Part shown: positions 41,740-52,870 of the stretch, piece by piece
How positions within the stretch are numbered: position 1 is the first letter of the stretch
Layout of the letters: the number at the start of each line of letters is the position of its first letter
Source of the DNA: Gammaproteobacteria bacterium TMED112
GTDB taxonomy: Bacteria; Pseudomonadota; Gammaproteobacteria; Magnimaribacterales; TMED112
Length of the DNA: 64,000 bases
Assembly: GCA_002170245.2 (NCBI GenBank)
Contig: NHFN02000017.1
Location: 124,078-188,077 of the forward strand
Direction of reading: 5' to 3'
Translations under genes and position numbers: made by a program
Notes under the pieces: model-generated
What the model saw: only the letters and a program-made list of their open reading frames with translations
What the model was told of the DNA's origin: nothing
Databases searched by the model: none

Positions 41740-42872
41740 TTATTTAATTTAGCCATTACAAAGCAAGCAGCTCCTTCACTTTTTCCAATGAAGCCCATCT
41801 TTTCAGAAGTCTTTGCTTTAAAACCTATATTTGACTCTTTTAGACCTGTTATCCTTTTTAAGCTAGTTATAATTTTTTCTCTAAAAGTATTTAATCTAGG
41901 CTCTTCCAATACTACGATTATATCAATCTGACTTAGTGAATACCCTTTTTCTTTAATCATTTCATTGGTTAATTTATATAAATATTCACCTTCACTATCT
42001 TTCCATTCCTCTGTATTTGGGAAATGTGTGCCTATATCACCAATACCAAGTGAACCAAGCATAGAGTCAATTAAGGCATGTAAAACAATATCACCATCGG
42101 AATGAGCATCAAATTTATATTGACAAGGGATTTTGCATCCACCAATCATTAGTCCATCTCCAGGGAGAAATCTATGGCTATCAAACCCATTTCCTATTTT
42201 TTCATTTAGTAAATCTTCCTGCACGGTAATCTTTATGTTTGACCTACTACCAGGAAGAAATCTTACTTTTCCTCCTATTTTTTCAATTGCTTCTGATTCG
42301 TCACCAGGATAAAACTTATCATTCAGACAAAAATTAATCGACTCCTTTAAAACATTTGAAAGGCAAATCTGAGGTGTTTGAGCTAAATAATATTTGTTTC
42401 TATCAACACTTTTTTTAATTGATAAAGTATCAGGATCAATTTTTTTTAATGCTTCATAAATTGGAATTCCATAGACAAGAGCATCATCTTTTTCTTCATC
42501 AAAATTTACAATAAGATTTTTAATCATCTCAGTCTGAATAAATGGCCTGACTGCATCGTGCACAATTACCATACTGTTTTCTTTGATGGTTTTTAGAGCA
42601 TTTAAAACAGATTCAGCTCTAGTGTCGCCTCCCGACACAATCTGAATTTTTTCATTTTTTGCAATGTCTAAATTTGAGAAAATTTTATCTTGTTCTCCAA
42701 GAGGAATAATTAACTTTATAATCTCATCAATATTTAGGAAATGATTAATTGTTTTTTCAATAATCAACTCTTCATTTATGTTGAAATATTGTTTTGGAAT
42801 TGCTGCGTTAAATCTTGTTCCAGACCCTGCAGATGGAATTATTGCATAAACTTTTTTAATCTGGTTCTTCAT
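41736..42872 (-). CDS. ispDF: bifunctional IspD-IspF fusion (MEP cytidylyltransferase / MEcPP synthase)
   Basis: 378 aa; IspD SAGSGTRFNAAIPKQYF then IspF GNGFDSHRFLPGDGLMIGG...DAHSDGDIVLHALIDSMLG. Confidence 0.95.
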   Translation of the reverse strand: MKNQIKKVYAIIPSAGSGTRFNAAIPKQYFNINEELIIEKTINHFLNIDEIIKLIIPLGEQDKIFSNLDIAKNEKIQIVSGGDTRAESVLNALKTIKENSMVIVHDAVRPFIQTEMIKNLIVNFDEEKDDALVYGIPIYEALKKIDPDTLSIKKSVDRNKYYLAQTPQICLSNVLKESINFCLNDKFYPGDESEAIEKIGGKVRFLPGSRSNIKITVQEDLLNEKIGNGFDSHRFLPGDGLMIGGCKIPCQYKFDAHSDGDIVLHALIDSMLGSLGIGDIGTHFPNTEEWKDSEGEYLYKLTNEMIKEKGYSLSQIDIIVVLEEPRLNTFREKIITSLKRITGLKESNIGFKAKTSEKMGFIGKSEGAACFVMAKLNK

Positions 42873-43152
42873 CTATGTATTCTTCACCTTCCCTTATTAG
42901 CCCTAAATTTTCCCTAGCTATATGCTCTACATATTCTTCATTATTTTTGAGCAATCTAATTTCATCTTTGAGCATCTCATTTTTCTCTGAAATATTTATT
43001 AGTTCATCTTCCTTTTTTTCAATTAATGTTTCTAATTTTTTGTTTTCTTGGAGGCTAAATTGACCAAATAAAATGTCTCTTAATAAGCTTGCTAAAATAA
43101 TAATGAATAATATCAATGCTAAAAATCTAAAAATCTTTTTGACGGCACTCAT
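42856..43152 (-). CDS. ftsB: cell division protein FtsB
   Basis: 98 aa; N-terminal TM plus coiled coil; between eno and ispD. Confidence 0.85.
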   Translation of the reverse strand: MSAVKKIFRFLALILFIIILASLLRDILFGQFSLQENKKLETLIEKKEDELINISEKNEMLKDEIRLLKNNEEYVEHIARENLGLIREGEEYIDEEPD

Positions 43153-44402
43153 GGGTATAACTCGTCTTCAATAAGAAGTAGACGATTATATTTAGCAGTT
43201 CTATCCGATCTAGCAGGTGCACCAGTTTTTATTTGACCAGCATCTACAGCCACAGCTAGGTCGGCAATAAAACTATCCTCAGTCTCTCCAGACCTGTGGG
43301 ATATTATGGTCTTATAGCCATTTTTTTTTGCAAGACAAATTGTTTGTAACGTTTCTGATAACGTGCCCACTTGATTAAGTTTTATTAAAATAGAGTTAGC
43401 AACTTTGTTTTTTATTCCCTTTTTAAGAAGCTTTTCTTTAGTAACAAATATATCATCTCCTACTATCTGAAAATCATTGTTGTTTGTAAAAGTTTTCCAT
43501 GCATCCCAGTCCGTCTCATCAAACGGATCTTCAACTGACTTAATTTCATATTTATTAATTAGCGATTCTAAGTAATAAATCATTTGCTCAGACGAAAAGT
43601 TTTTATTTTCTCCTATCAATCTATAGGAATTTTCAGTGAAAAGTTCAGATGCTGCGCAATCTAGTGCAATTGAAATATCATCTAGATAAGTTAAGCCTGC
43701 TCGTTCTATTGATTCAATAATTAAATCTAGAACTTCTTCAGATTTTTTCAAACTTGGGGCAAAGCCCCCTTCATCTCCTACAGATACGCTGAGCCCTTTC
43801 TCTTTTAAAAGATTTTTTAGATGATTATAGACTTCCACAGATTTCATTAACCCATCTTTGAAATTAAATTTTTTTGATGGAATGATCATAAACTCTTGAA
43901 TGTCAACGCTATTGTTTGCGTGACACCCACCATTCATTATATTGAGCATAGGAACTGGAATTGACATAGCAGAATCTTTATTTGTCATCCCTTTATACAT
44001 AATATTTAAATATTCGTATAAAGAAGTGTTCATTGACTTTGATGCTGCTCTTGCACAAGCCAGGGAAACAGATAAGATTGCATTTGCTCCAAGTTTGGAT
44101 TTATTTTCTGTGGCATCAAATTCAATAAGTTTGTTATCTATTTCGAGTTGATCCTCTGGAGAAACCTCTCTTAAAATTTTCAATGTTTCCTCAGAGTTTT
44201 TCACCGCACCTTGAACTCCTAAACCACCATATCTTTGTTTATCCCCGTCCCTCAATTCATATGCCTCAAGCTGGCCTGTAGATGCTCCACTCGGAACCAT
44301 TGCTTGGCCAATACTGCCATCGTCAAGATATACACTTGTACATAACGTTGGTCTAGCTCTTGAGTCTAAGACTTCAATTGATTTAATTCTTGATATTTTC
44401 AT
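43149..44402 (-). CDS. eno: enolase
   Basis: 417 aa; VLDSRARPT, SVGDEGGFAP, SHRSGETED. Confidence 0.97.
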   Translation of the reverse strand: MKISRIKSIEVLDSRARPTLCTSVYLDDGSIGQAMVPSGASTGQLEAYELRDGDKQRYGGLGVQGAVKNSEETLKILREVSPEDQLEIDNKLIEFDATENKSKLGANAILSVSLACARAASKSMNTSLYEYLNIMYKGMTNKDSAMSIPVPMLNIMNGGCHANNSVDIQEFMIIPSKKFNFKDGLMKSVEVYNHLKNLLKEKGLSVSVGDEGGFAPSLKKSEEVLDLIIESIERAGLTYLDDISIALDCAASELFTENSYRLIGENKNFSSEQMIYYLESLINKYEIKSVEDPFDETDWDAWKTFTNNNDFQIVGDDIFVTKEKLLKKGIKNKVANSILIKLNQVGTLSETLQTICLAKKNGYKTIISHRSGETEDSFIADLAVAVDAGQIKTGAPARSDRTAKYNRLLLIEDELYP

Positions 44403-45214
44403 TAGTTACTTTTCACAAATTCATCTAAAGAAATAATTTTTTCCATGAATATGTCTAAGTCAGCTAATTTCAGTGCACATGGACCATCACATTTTGCTTG
44501 GCTTGGATCAGGATGAGTTTCAAGAAAAATACCCGCTATATTTTGAGAAATACCAGCTTTAGCTAGCTCAAGAACATATTGGCCTCGACCCCCAGTGCTT
44601 TTTTCTAACAATCCTGGTTGTTGTAAGGAATGAGTGACATCAAAAAATACAGGATTACCTTGCTCTTTTAAAATTTGAAAATTTAAGGTATCCACAACTA
44701 AATTGTTGTAACCGAAAATATTTCCTCTTTCACAAAGTATTACATCATTGTTTCCAGCCGTACTACATTTCTTTACAGCATGAAACATTTCTTTCGCTGA
44801 GGAGAATTGAGGTTTTTTAATGTTGAGAACTTTTTTTGTTTTTGCTGCTGCAACAATTAAATCAGTTTGTCTGCACAAAAATGCAGGAATCTGTAGCACT
44901 TCACAAACTTCAGCAACTGGTGTAGCCTGATTTGGTTCATGAATATCAGTAATTACAGATAAATCAAACTCATTTTTTACTTTCTCTAAGCTTTTAAGGC
45001 CTTCATCTAATCCTGGGCCTCTAAAAGAATCTAATGAAGACCTATTTGCTTTATCAAATGAAGCTTTGAAGACGTAATTAAAATCTAATTTTTCAGATAA
45101 TATTTTAAATTTCTCTGCTACTGAGAGTAGCAAATCATCAGACTCAATGACATTAACACCTCCAAAAACTGTCAATTTAGTTTCATTAGATACTTCTCTT
45201 CCATTTATTTTCAT
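44402..45214 (-). CDS. kdsA: 3-deoxy-8-phosphooctulonate synthase
   Basis: 270 aa; FKASFDKANRSS, TDIHEP, LETHPDPSQAKCDGP. Confidence 0.96.
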   Translation of the reverse strand: MKINGREVSNETKLTVFGGVNVIESDDLLLSVAEKFKILSEKLDFNYVFKASFDKANRSSLDSFRGPGLDEGLKSLEKVKNEFDLSVITDIHEPNQATPVAEVCEVLQIPAFLCRQTDLIVAAAKTKKVLNIKKPQFSSAKEMFHAVKKCSTAGNNDVILCERGNIFGYNNLVVDTLNFQILKEQGNPVFFDVTHSLQQPGLLEKSTGGRGQYVLELAKAGISQNIAGIFLETHPDPSQAKCDGPCALKLADLDIFMEKIISLDEFVKSN

Positions 45215-46851
45215 TTTTTGCTCCTTTTTACCTCTGCAGCTTTAATAAAATCATTAAAAAGAGGGTGGCCTTTTTTTGGCTTTGATGTAAATTCAGGATG
45301 AAATTGGCATGCAACAAACCATGGATGATTTTCAAGCTCTATCATTTCAACAAGGTCATGCATTTCTGATCTTGCTGATACAATAAGACCATGTTTTTCT
45401 AAGTCTGGAAGATAACTTGGATTCACTTCATACCTATGTCTATGTCTTTCAAAAATTGAACTTTTTTTGTATAGCCTTTTTGCTAAGGTTCCATTTTTTA
45501 GGAAAGCTACTTGAGCTCCAAGCCTCATAGTTCCACCTTTATCTGATTTATGATTTCTTTTCTCAATAGTTCCATCCTCATTTTTCCATTCTGTTACTAG
45601 AGAGATAACCTTATTTTTAACTCCTTTTTTGAATTCCGTACTATTAGCATCTTTTAGTTTTAACAAGTTTCTTGTCATCTCTATGATTGCAATTTGTAAG
45701 CCTAAACAAATCCCAAAATAAGGAGTATTTGATTCTCTTGCATATTTTGCAGCCAAAACCATACCTTCTATTCCTCTATCTCCAAACCCTCCTGGAACTA
45801 AAATTGCATCTGAATTTTTTAGAGTTTTTTTGTAGTTTTTTGTATCAAGTTTTTCAGAGTTAATAAAATTGATTGTTACTTTTGTATCATTATGTATTCC
45901 GGCATGATCTAAAGACTCAATTAAGGAAAAATATGCATCTTTTAAATCCACATATTTTCCAACAAAAGAAATATTTACTTCTTTAGTTGGTTGAAGCTTT
46001 CTCTTGACAACTTTTTTCCATTCTTTCAGGTTGGGAGGAGTATTTTCTAGCTGTAATTTGTCAGTGAGTATTTCGTCTAAACCTTCTTTTGCTAGAAAAA
46101 CAGGTACCTCATAGATAGTCTTCATATTAGGCAGTGATATGACTGTTCCTTTTGGCATCGAGCAGAATAAACCAATTTTATCTTTGCTCTCCGATGTTAG
46201 TTCAAATTCAGACCTACAAATAAGAATATCTGGCTGAACACCAAGACTTCTAAATTCTTTTACAGAGTGTTGTGTAGGTTTTGTTTTTAATTCTCCTGCA
46301 TTGGAAAGATATGGAACAAGTGTCAAGTGAAGGTACGCTGTCTGATAATTCTTTAATTCAAGGCCTAACTGTCGTATTGCCTCAATAAATGATTGACTTT
46401 CAATGTCACCAACTGTTCCCCCAATCTCAATTATTGCAATATCACAATCTTTTGATGCTTCAATTATTCTTCTTTTAATTTCATCGGTAATATGTGGGAT
46501 GATTTGAACGGTTTTACCTAGATAATCACCTTTTCTTTCTTTCTTTAATACTGAGTAATAAATTTTTCCTGCAGTAAAATTATTTTTTTTGGTACAGGTA
46601 TTGTTAATAAATCTCTCGTAATGGCCAAGATCTAAATCCGTCTCAGTACCATCTTCAAGAACAAATACCTCTCCATGTTGAAAAGGGCTCATAGTACCTG
46701 GATCAACATTAAAATAAGGGTCAAGTTTTATTACTGAGACTTTGTATCCTTTTGATTCAAGAATTGAACCTATTGAGGCTGAAGTGATTCCTTTCCCTAG
46801 AGATGAAACAACACCTCCTGTGACAAAAATATATCTAGTGTCTTTGAGCAA
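45211..46851 (-). CDS. pyrG: CTP synthase
   Basis: 546 aa; FVTGGVVSSLGKGI, GICLGLQ glutaminase motif. Confidence 0.98.
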   Translation of the reverse strand: MLKDTRYIFVTGGVVSSLGKGITSASIGSILESKGYKVSVIKLDPYFNVDPGTMSPFQHGEVFVLEDGTETDLDLGHYERFINNTCTKKNNFTAGKIYYSVLKKERKGDYLGKTVQIIPHITDEIKRRIIEASKDCDIAIIEIGGTVGDIESQSFIEAIRQLGLELKNYQTAYLHLTLVPYLSNAGELKTKPTQHSVKEFRSLGVQPDILICRSEFELTSESKDKIGLFCSMPKGTVISLPNMKTIYEVPVFLAKEGLDEILTDKLQLENTPPNLKEWKKVVKRKLQPTKEVNISFVGKYVDLKDAYFSLIESLDHAGIHNDTKVTINFINSEKLDTKNYKKTLKNSDAILVPGGFGDRGIEGMVLAAKYARESNTPYFGICLGLQIAIIEMTRNLLKLKDANSTEFKKGVKNKVISLVTEWKNEDGTIEKRNHKSDKGGTMRLGAQVAFLKNGTLAKRLYKKSSIFERHRHRYEVNPSYLPDLEKHGLIVSARSEMHDLVEMIELENHPWFVACQFHPEFTSKPKKGHPLFNDFIKAAEVKRSKK

Positions 46852-46866
46852 AATAAAATCCTTAAG

Positions 46867-47910
46867 CTATTCTAAATAATTTTTATCAACTCTACCCGAG
46901 ATATTTGTTAATAAACGATATGAAATGTTCTTAAATTCAGATGAAAAACTTGTTAAGTCTGTATTAAATCCCCAAAGCTCTACCCAATCTCCAATTTTAA
47001 TTGATTCATCACGATCAAGATCTATTGTTATTGCATCCATATTTATTCTTCCTGCTGTTTTAAATACCTTGCCATTTATACGAACATCTATTGGATCAGA
47101 AAAGTATGGAAATCCGTCTGCATAGCCAATGCCTATAACTGCTATTTTTGTATCATGTACTGATGTCCATGACATATCATAGCCAACACTATCTCCTTTC
47201 CTTATATCCTTGATCGAAATGATTTTTGATCTCAGTTTAGTGGTAGGTTTAATGCCAAGTTCGAGATATTTGCCTCCATACAATCCAATGCCAGGTCTCA
47301 CGATATCGAAATGTGCTTCTGGAAAATTAAAAACAGCCCCTGTATTGCAAAGACTTTTTCTTTCAGGCATATTTTTTGTAATTTTTTTAAAAACTTCTAT
47401 TTGTTTTTTATTCATAGCATTATTCTTCTGGCTTGAACAAGCTAAGTGTGACATTAGAATTACTTCGGCAAATCTCTCCTTATTCATTGTCTTATAAATA
47501 TCAACAAAATCTTCCTCTTTTAGCCCAAACCTATTCATGCCTGTTTCTATCTTTAGCCAAATTCGCGAATTAGATAAATTATGTTGGTCAATCCCATCTA
47601 GCTGCCATCTTGAATGCACTACAAAATCAAGGTTCAAATCTTCAATATTAGAATAATCCTTAGTTTCATGTACGCCTTGGAGCAATAAGATAGGTTTATC
47701 TGTCAATTGTCTAAGTGCTCTTGCTTCATCAATGGTGATAACTGCAAAGGACTCAACATCCTTTGATAGTTCATGATATACCTCATTTATAGCTAAACCG
47801 TATGCGCCAGCCTTCACAACAGCTTGAATATCTGAGGATGTATATTTTTTTATGAGAGAAAGGTTGTCCTTAATGGACTTAAGGTTAATCTGCAGTTCTG
47901 TCTTGCGCAT
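46867..47910 (-). CDS. alr: alanine racemase
   Basis: 347 aa; AVVKAGAYGL PLP-lysine motif region. Confidence 0.93.
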   Translation of the reverse strand: MRKTELQINLKSIKDNLSLIKKYTSSDIQAVVKAGAYGLAINEVYHELSKDVESFAVITIDEARALRQLTDKPILLLQGVHETKDYSNIEDLNLDFVVHSRWQLDGIDQHNLSNSRIWLKIETGMNRFGLKEEDFVDIYKTMNKERFAEVILMSHLACSSQKNNAMNKKQIEVFKKITKNMPERKSLCNTGAVFNFPEAHFDIVRPGIGLYGGKYLELGIKPTTKLRSKIISIKDIRKGDSVGYDMSWTSVHDTKIAVIGIGYADGFPYFSDPIDVRINGKVFKTAGRINMDAITIDLDRDESIKIGDWVELWGFNTDLTSFSSEFKNISYRLLTNISGRVDKNYLE

Positions 47911-49243
47911 AATTATTCATTATTTCTGGAGCAAGATCACCAAATCTAGTAAGTTCGTCCCTAAATGACAGAAGGACTCTCTTTGTTGGACCGTTTCTAT
48001 GCTTAACTAAATTTAGTTCAGCAACATTTTTCCATTCCTCATTTTTGTTATAAACAAAATCTCTGTATAACATGAAAATTAAGTCTGCATCTTGCTCAAT
48101 GGCACCAGAATCTCTTAGATCTGACATCTGAGGTCTTTTATTTGGTCTCTGTTCAACTCCTCTATTTAGCTGAGAAAGAACAAGAACAGGGGCTTCAACT
48201 TCTTTTGCTAAGTATTTCAATGATCTTGAAATATCTGATAATTCATTGACCCTATTTTCATTTCGTCCTGGCATCTGCATCAACTGAATATAATCTATAA
48301 CCACAAGATTTACACCTCCAGTATCTCTAAACTTTTTAGCTAACCTTCTGCACTTCGCTCTAATTTCAACTGGTGAAATATTAGGTTTGTCATCAACAAA
48401 AAGGTTTAACTCTTTCATTCTGGCTGACTGTTTTGCAATTTTTTCCCATTGTCTATCCGTTAAATTTGCAGATTTAACATTTGATTGTGAAATTCCAGCC
48501 ATCGAAGCCATCATCCTGGAGGTTAATGACTGAGAGGACATCTCTAAACTAAAGACTGCAACACAACCGTCATCATTTTTTGCTACATTTTCAGCAATAT
48601 TCATGGCAAGTGAAGTTTTTCCCATACTCGGTCTTCCTGCTATTACAATTAAATCCTCTTTTTGAAGACCTTGTGTTAGGCCATCAACAGCTTTAAATCC
48701 AGATGAAAGACCTATCAGTTCACCTTGTTTTTTTGCTAGCTCTCCTAACCTATCGAGAGTTTGCCCTACATATTCATCAATTTTTTTCAGCGAATCTGTT
48801 TTTGAACGGTTTTCTGAAAGTTCAAAAATTTTACTTTCGGCTTCATTTAGTAAATCATCACTAGTTTTGCCTTTCGGATCCTTAGCAAGCCTCATTAACT
48901 CATCTAAAACCTTTCGTAAATTTCTATCTATAGATTGATCTTTAACAGTATTGGCGTAACTATCAGCGTTTAATGCTGAGATTGGAATAGTTTGCAGTTC
49001 TTTTAGATAGTCTACTCCCCCGATCCTTTTTAAAGAATTTTTTCTATCTAAGAGCTTAGATACTGTAATGTGATCAATGGCTTTGTCTTGGTCTGCGAGT
49101 TCTTTAATACATTCATAGATTTCTTTATGAACATCAGATTCAAAGTCAACAGAACTTATTAAGGCGTCTACCTCAGGATATTTTTCTCTTGATAATAATA
49201 AGGCGCCTAAAACTGCTTGTTCTACTTCTATACTACTTGGCAT
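47885..49243 (-). CDS. dnaB: replicative DNA helicase DnaB
   Basis: 452 aa; IAGRPSMGKTSLAMNIA, DYIQLM. Confidence 0.97.
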   Translation of the reverse strand: MPSSIEVEQAVLGALLLSREKYPEVDALISSVDFESDVHKEIYECIKELADQDKAIDHITVSKLLDRKNSLKRIGGVDYLKELQTIPISALNADSYANTVKDQSIDRNLRKVLDELMRLAKDPKGKTSDDLLNEAESKIFELSENRSKTDSLKKIDEYVGQTLDRLGELAKKQGELIGLSSGFKAVDGLTQGLQKEDLIVIAGRPSMGKTSLAMNIAENVAKNDDGCVAVFSLEMSSQSLTSRMMASMAGISQSNVKSANLTDRQWEKIAKQSARMKELNLFVDDKPNISPVEIRAKCRRLAKKFRDTGGVNLVVIDYIQLMQMPGRNENRVNELSDISRSLKYLAKEVEAPVLVLSQLNRGVEQRPNKRPQMSDLRDSGAIEQDADLIFMLYRDFVYNKNEEWKNVAELNLVKHRNGPTKRVLLSFRDELTRFGDLAPEIMNNYAQDRTAD

Positions 49244-49692
49244 TACGTTGCTTTTACTTCTATAGATATAGATTTAACTATTTCTGGATGAAGTTCAACG
49301 TTTACAGTGAATTCTCCGACCTCTTTTATTGGTCCGGTCAATAAAATAATTGATGATTTACGTACAAAATCACGGCCTTCAGCATGTAATGCATCTAAAA
49401 TTTCTGAAACACCAACAGAACCAAACAAAGCACCACTTTCTTGAGCATTAGCTGATATTACTAATTTAAAGTCTTCAAGATGGAGTGCATTTGCTTCAGC
49501 TAAAGATAATTCATCTTTTGCTTTTTTAAGGTATTCTTCTTTTTTTTCTTCAAAATCGTTGATGTACTGATCTGTTGCTGGCAATGCTTTGTGATAAGGC
49601 AATAAAAAATTACGAGCAAAACCAGATTTTACATCTACAATATCGCCAATATTCCCTAAGTTTTTTATCTTAGTAACTAAGACTACTTTCAT
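49243..49692 (-). CDS. rplI: 50S ribosomal protein L9
   Basis: 149 aa; [17 protein letters not shown]. Confidence 0.97.
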   Translation of the reverse strand: MKVVLVTKIKNLGNIGDIVDVKSGFARNFLLPYHKALPATDQYINDFEEKKEEYLKKAKDELSLAEANALHLEDFKLVISANAQESGALFGSVGVSEILDALHAEGRDFVRKSSIILLTGPIKEVGEFTVNVELHPEIVKSISIEVKAT

Positions 49693-49895
49693 TTATCTTC
49701 TTCAATTTTATGTTTTTCTGTGAAAGGCAATAAGCCCAACAAACGTGCTTTTTTAATAGCCTTAGTAAGTTTTCTTTGTTCTTTCGCGTTCAGTCTAGTA
49801 TATCTGGATGAGAGAATTTTCCCATTTTCTGAAATAAATCCTTTAAGAGTATTTGCATCTCTGTAATCAATATTTAATTTTTTTTCTTCAGTCAT
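49689..49895 (-). CDS. rpsR: 30S ribosomal protein S18
   Basis: 68 aa; [42 protein letters not shown]. Confidence 0.97.
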   Translation of the reverse strand: MTEEKKLNIDYRDANTLKGFISENGKILSSRYTRLNAKEQRKLTKAIKKARLLGLLPFTEKHKIEEDK

Positions 49896-50182
49896 TATGA
49901 GGTAAGTTTTACAGTTAAGTGACGAAAAACATTTTGATCATATCTAAATTTTTCTTCTAATAAATTAAGTGTTTCTGGTTCAACGCTCACATCCAAATGG
50001 ATGTAGTTAGCATAGTTCATATTATTAATTGGATATGCTAATTGTCTTTTTCCCAAAAGCTTTGTATCTATTAAGTCGCCTTTATTGTCAGAAATAAGTT
50101 TCTTTAGACTGCCTATAAAATCGTCAACTTCATCCATAGTATTTGGATTTAATAGAAGCATTAATTCATATTTTTGCATCAC
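49895..50182 (-). CDS. rpsF: 30S ribosomal protein S6
   Basis: 95 aa; [19 protein letters not shown]. Confidence 0.96.
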   Translation of the reverse strand: MMQKYELMLLLNPNTMDEVDDFIGSLKKLISDNKGDLIDTKLLGKRQLAYPINNMNYANYIHLDVSVEPETLNLLEEKFRYDQNVFRHLTVKLTS

Positions 50183-51372
50183 AATTCAGTTCTTATCCAT
50201 TCAAGCACTCGGGCTATGATACCCTTGGATTGATTAAAGGTAAACTCTTTATCTTGTTCTAAAGCATAAAATTTTGTCATACCCAGAATTGCACTATTTT
50301 CTGGCTTTAATAGATTGTCAGATTTTTGCGGAAGATTATATTTTGGGGTGCCAATTTTAAAGTTAAGATTGGTTAATTTCTCTCCAAGCTTAACCATTCC
50401 TTCCATATTTGCTGAACCACCAGTAATTACTATTCCGGCAGGAATACAATTTAGAAGATTATTTTCTTCTAAATTGTTTATACAGTGTCTAAAGATTTTT
50501 GACATTGAGTTTTCGATTAATTCAGATAGGGCTTTTCGGGAAATTGATTTTTTTCCATTTTTCAGGGAAATTTTTAACATTTCATCATTTATATAATCGG
50601 AAAAAGCACATCCATACTTCTTTTTTATTACCTCGGCCTCGCTAGATTGAATTTCTAACGCAGAAGCAATTGTCTCGGTAATATAATCTCCTGAGTAAGG
50701 CAAAACTTTAGAAAAAGTAACTGATCCGTTCTGATAAACAGAAATGTCAGTAGTCCCTGCCCCAATATCTAGCAAACAAACACCTAGTTTTTTTTGATTT
50801 TCAGTTAAGACGCTATGAGCTACTCCTAATTGACTGTAGAAATATCTCCTTATTCCAATACCAGATGAGCCATCATCTATACATTTTTTTATATTATCTT
50901 TTGTATTTTTGGAGCAATGTATCAAATGAGATCTGGCTTCTAATTTGATTCCATTCATTCCAAGGGGATCACTTATATCTCCTTGACCATCTATCAAGTA
51001 ACTATTTGGCATTGCATACAGTAAGGTTTTATCGTTAGGAATCTTCATCGTTGAAGACATATTCAATGCATTCTCAATATCTCTTGCAGAAACCTCTTTT
51101 TCAGATATTGCTGCTTGACCTATTGAATTTGTGCTTGAGACTTCTTCTCCTGAGATGGAGACAAGTACTTCTTTTATCTTTAAACCAGACTGTTTCTCAA
51201 TATCTGTTAAACATTCTGAAATTGAACAAGCTGTAGCTGCGATATTTATTATTGAGCCTTTTTTAACTCCTGAAGTCTCAACACTTGAAAAAGCATTAAT
51301 TGTAAAATTTGATAAATTATCAATCAATAGCCCGCTAACTTTAGAGGTGCCAAGGTCCAAAAAACATATCAT
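50179..51372 (-). CDS. ftsA: cell division protein FtsA
   Basis: 397 aa; LDIGAGTTDISVY, VITGGSANMEG; C-terminal amphipathic helix [15 protein letters not shown]. Confidence 0.95.
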   Translation of the reverse strand: MICFLDLGTSKVSGLLIDNLSNFTINAFSSVETSGVKKGSIINIAATACSISECLTDIEKQSGLKIKEVLVSISGEEVSSTNSIGQAAISEKEVSARDIENALNMSSTMKIPNDKTLLYAMPNSYLIDGQGDISDPLGMNGIKLEARSHLIHCSKNTKDNIKKCIDDGSSGIGIRRYFYSQLGVAHSVLTENQKKLGVCLLDIGAGTTDISVYQNGSVTFSKVLPYSGDYITETIASALEIQSSEAEVIKKKYGCAFSDYINDEMLKISLKNGKKSISRKALSELIENSMSKIFRHCINNLEENNLLNCIPAGIVITGGSANMEGMVKLGEKLTNLNFKIGTPKYNLPQKSDNLLKPENSAILGMTKFYALEQDKEFTFNQSKGIIARVLEWIRTEL

Positions 51373-51993
51373 TTAATTAATTTTTAATACATATCCCTGT
51401 TGGTATCTTAAGTCTAGATTGATTAGGTTTGAATTACTTTGCCTTAAATTATTGGTAATTTTTTTAAGTAATTTTAATCTTTCATCTATTTCGGTTTTAC
51501 CTATTTTTACAATCGCCTTATCAGTGATAATTTTCCAGCCTGAAAGATTTGAATAATTAAGACTTTTTAGATTTTTAATATTTTTTTCAATAAATTTCGC
51601 TTGCTTTATTACCTCACCTCTTAAATTATCCTCTTCAATAAACAATATTGGCAGATTTAATTTTTGAGGCATAAAAAATTTTTTAAAATCCTCATCGTAA
51701 TAAATATTATTTTTAATTTTGAAAATAGGTTCTTTTAGAGAAATTGTATATGTTATTTTTTGTTTAGTTTTAGTTTGAAAAAAATTTTTTACCCAATCTT
51801 TATTTTTAACATAAGTTTCAAAATACTTATCTTTGAAAAGACTCCTCTTTAAATCATTTTCACAAAATTCACAGTTCAGGGAGAGCAGTAGATTTACTTC
51901 AATTTTTTTTTGATTATTATTAGCAACCTTTACTACTGTAATCAGGGAAAAAACTAATATTATTAATAAAAAAATTTTATATTGAATCTTCAA
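51373..51993 (-). CDS. ftsQ: divergent cell division protein FtsQ
   Basis: 206 aa; N-terminal TM, weak similarity, ddl-ftsQ-ftsA position. Confidence 0.7.
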   Translation of the reverse strand: MKIQYKIFLLIILVFSLITVVKVANNNQKKIEVNLLLSLNCEFCENDLKRSLFKDKYFETYVKNKDWVKNFFQTKTKQKITYTISLKEPIFKIKNNIYYDEDFKKFFMPQKLNLPILFIEEDNLRGEVIKQAKFIEKNIKNLKSLNYSNLSGWKIITDKAIVKIGKTEIDERLKLLKKITNNLRQSNSNLINLDLRYQQGYVLKIN

Positions 51994-52870
51994 TTATATT
52001 TGTAATTAACTCCTGGTAATTTATTCCAGACAATTTAGCAGCAAGTGGGAATAAGCTTTTTTCTGTAAATCCTGGAACGGTATTTATTTCCAAAACTCCT
52101 AAATTTTCTCCATCATAGACAAAGTCTACTCTTCCCCATGTCTGGCAGCCGTGTTTATAAAAAGCTTTTAAAGCAATATTTTTTAATTCCTCTTTTATTT
52201 TTTTATCAACTACTTCAACTTTTTTTGTTCCCTTGCTTAAATACTTTGCCTCATAGTTATAAAACCCCTTATTATCCTCCGCGATTATTTCAAGTGGTTG
52301 AAGAGCCTCGCCTTTTAATATTCCAACAGTATACTCAGCAGAATTATAGGCCTTTTCAATTATTACATCTTTAGAGTATTTTCTTGCCTCTGCAATTGCT
52401 TCATTAAGATTTTTTTTATGATCAACCTTTGAGACACCAAAACTTGAGCCGTTATTGTTGGGTTTAACAAAAAAATTTTTTGTTTTTAAAAAGAATTCAT
52501 CTTTTAGATCTAATTTTTGCTTTTTGGTAATAACTTTAAATTCTGGAGTGGGTATTTCATTTTCAACCATCAAGATTTTCGAGGAAATTTTATCCCAACA
52601 TTTCTTTGTTGAGATTTCATCTGAACCTGTAAATCTAATATTATTTCTACTTAATAATTTTTGGGTGTTGCCATCTTCACCATCCTTACCGTGAACAGCA
52701 ATGAATATTAAAGCTTCTTTATTTGTAACCTCAACATCAAATTCTTTAATGTTTTGCATTGTTGCAGAAAATTTTGTTTGATCAATATTTTTTATGATTC
52801 CTTGTGCACTTTGTTGAGATATCTCATTCTCAACAGAATCACCTCCGTATAAAATAATTACATCTCTCAT
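51977..52870 (-). CDS. ddl: D-alanine--D-alanine ligase
   Basis: 297 aa; YGGDSVENEIS, VKPNNNGSSFGVSKV, LEINTVPGFTEKSLFP. Confidence 0.96.
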   Translation of the reverse strand: MRDVIILYGGDSVENEISQQSAQGIIKNIDQTKFSATMQNIKEFDVEVTNKEALIFIAVHGKDGEDGNTQKLLSRNNIRFTGSDEISTKKCWDKISSKILMVENEIPTPEFKVITKKQKLDLKDEFFLKTKNFFVKPNNNGSSFGVSKVDHKKNLNEAIAEARKYSKDVIIEKAYNSAEYTVGILKGEALQPLEIIAEDNKGFYNYEAKYLSKGTKKVEVVDKKIKEELKNIALKAFYKHGCQTWGRVDFVYDGENLGVLEINTVPGFTEKSLFPLAAKLSGINYQELITNIIEDSI

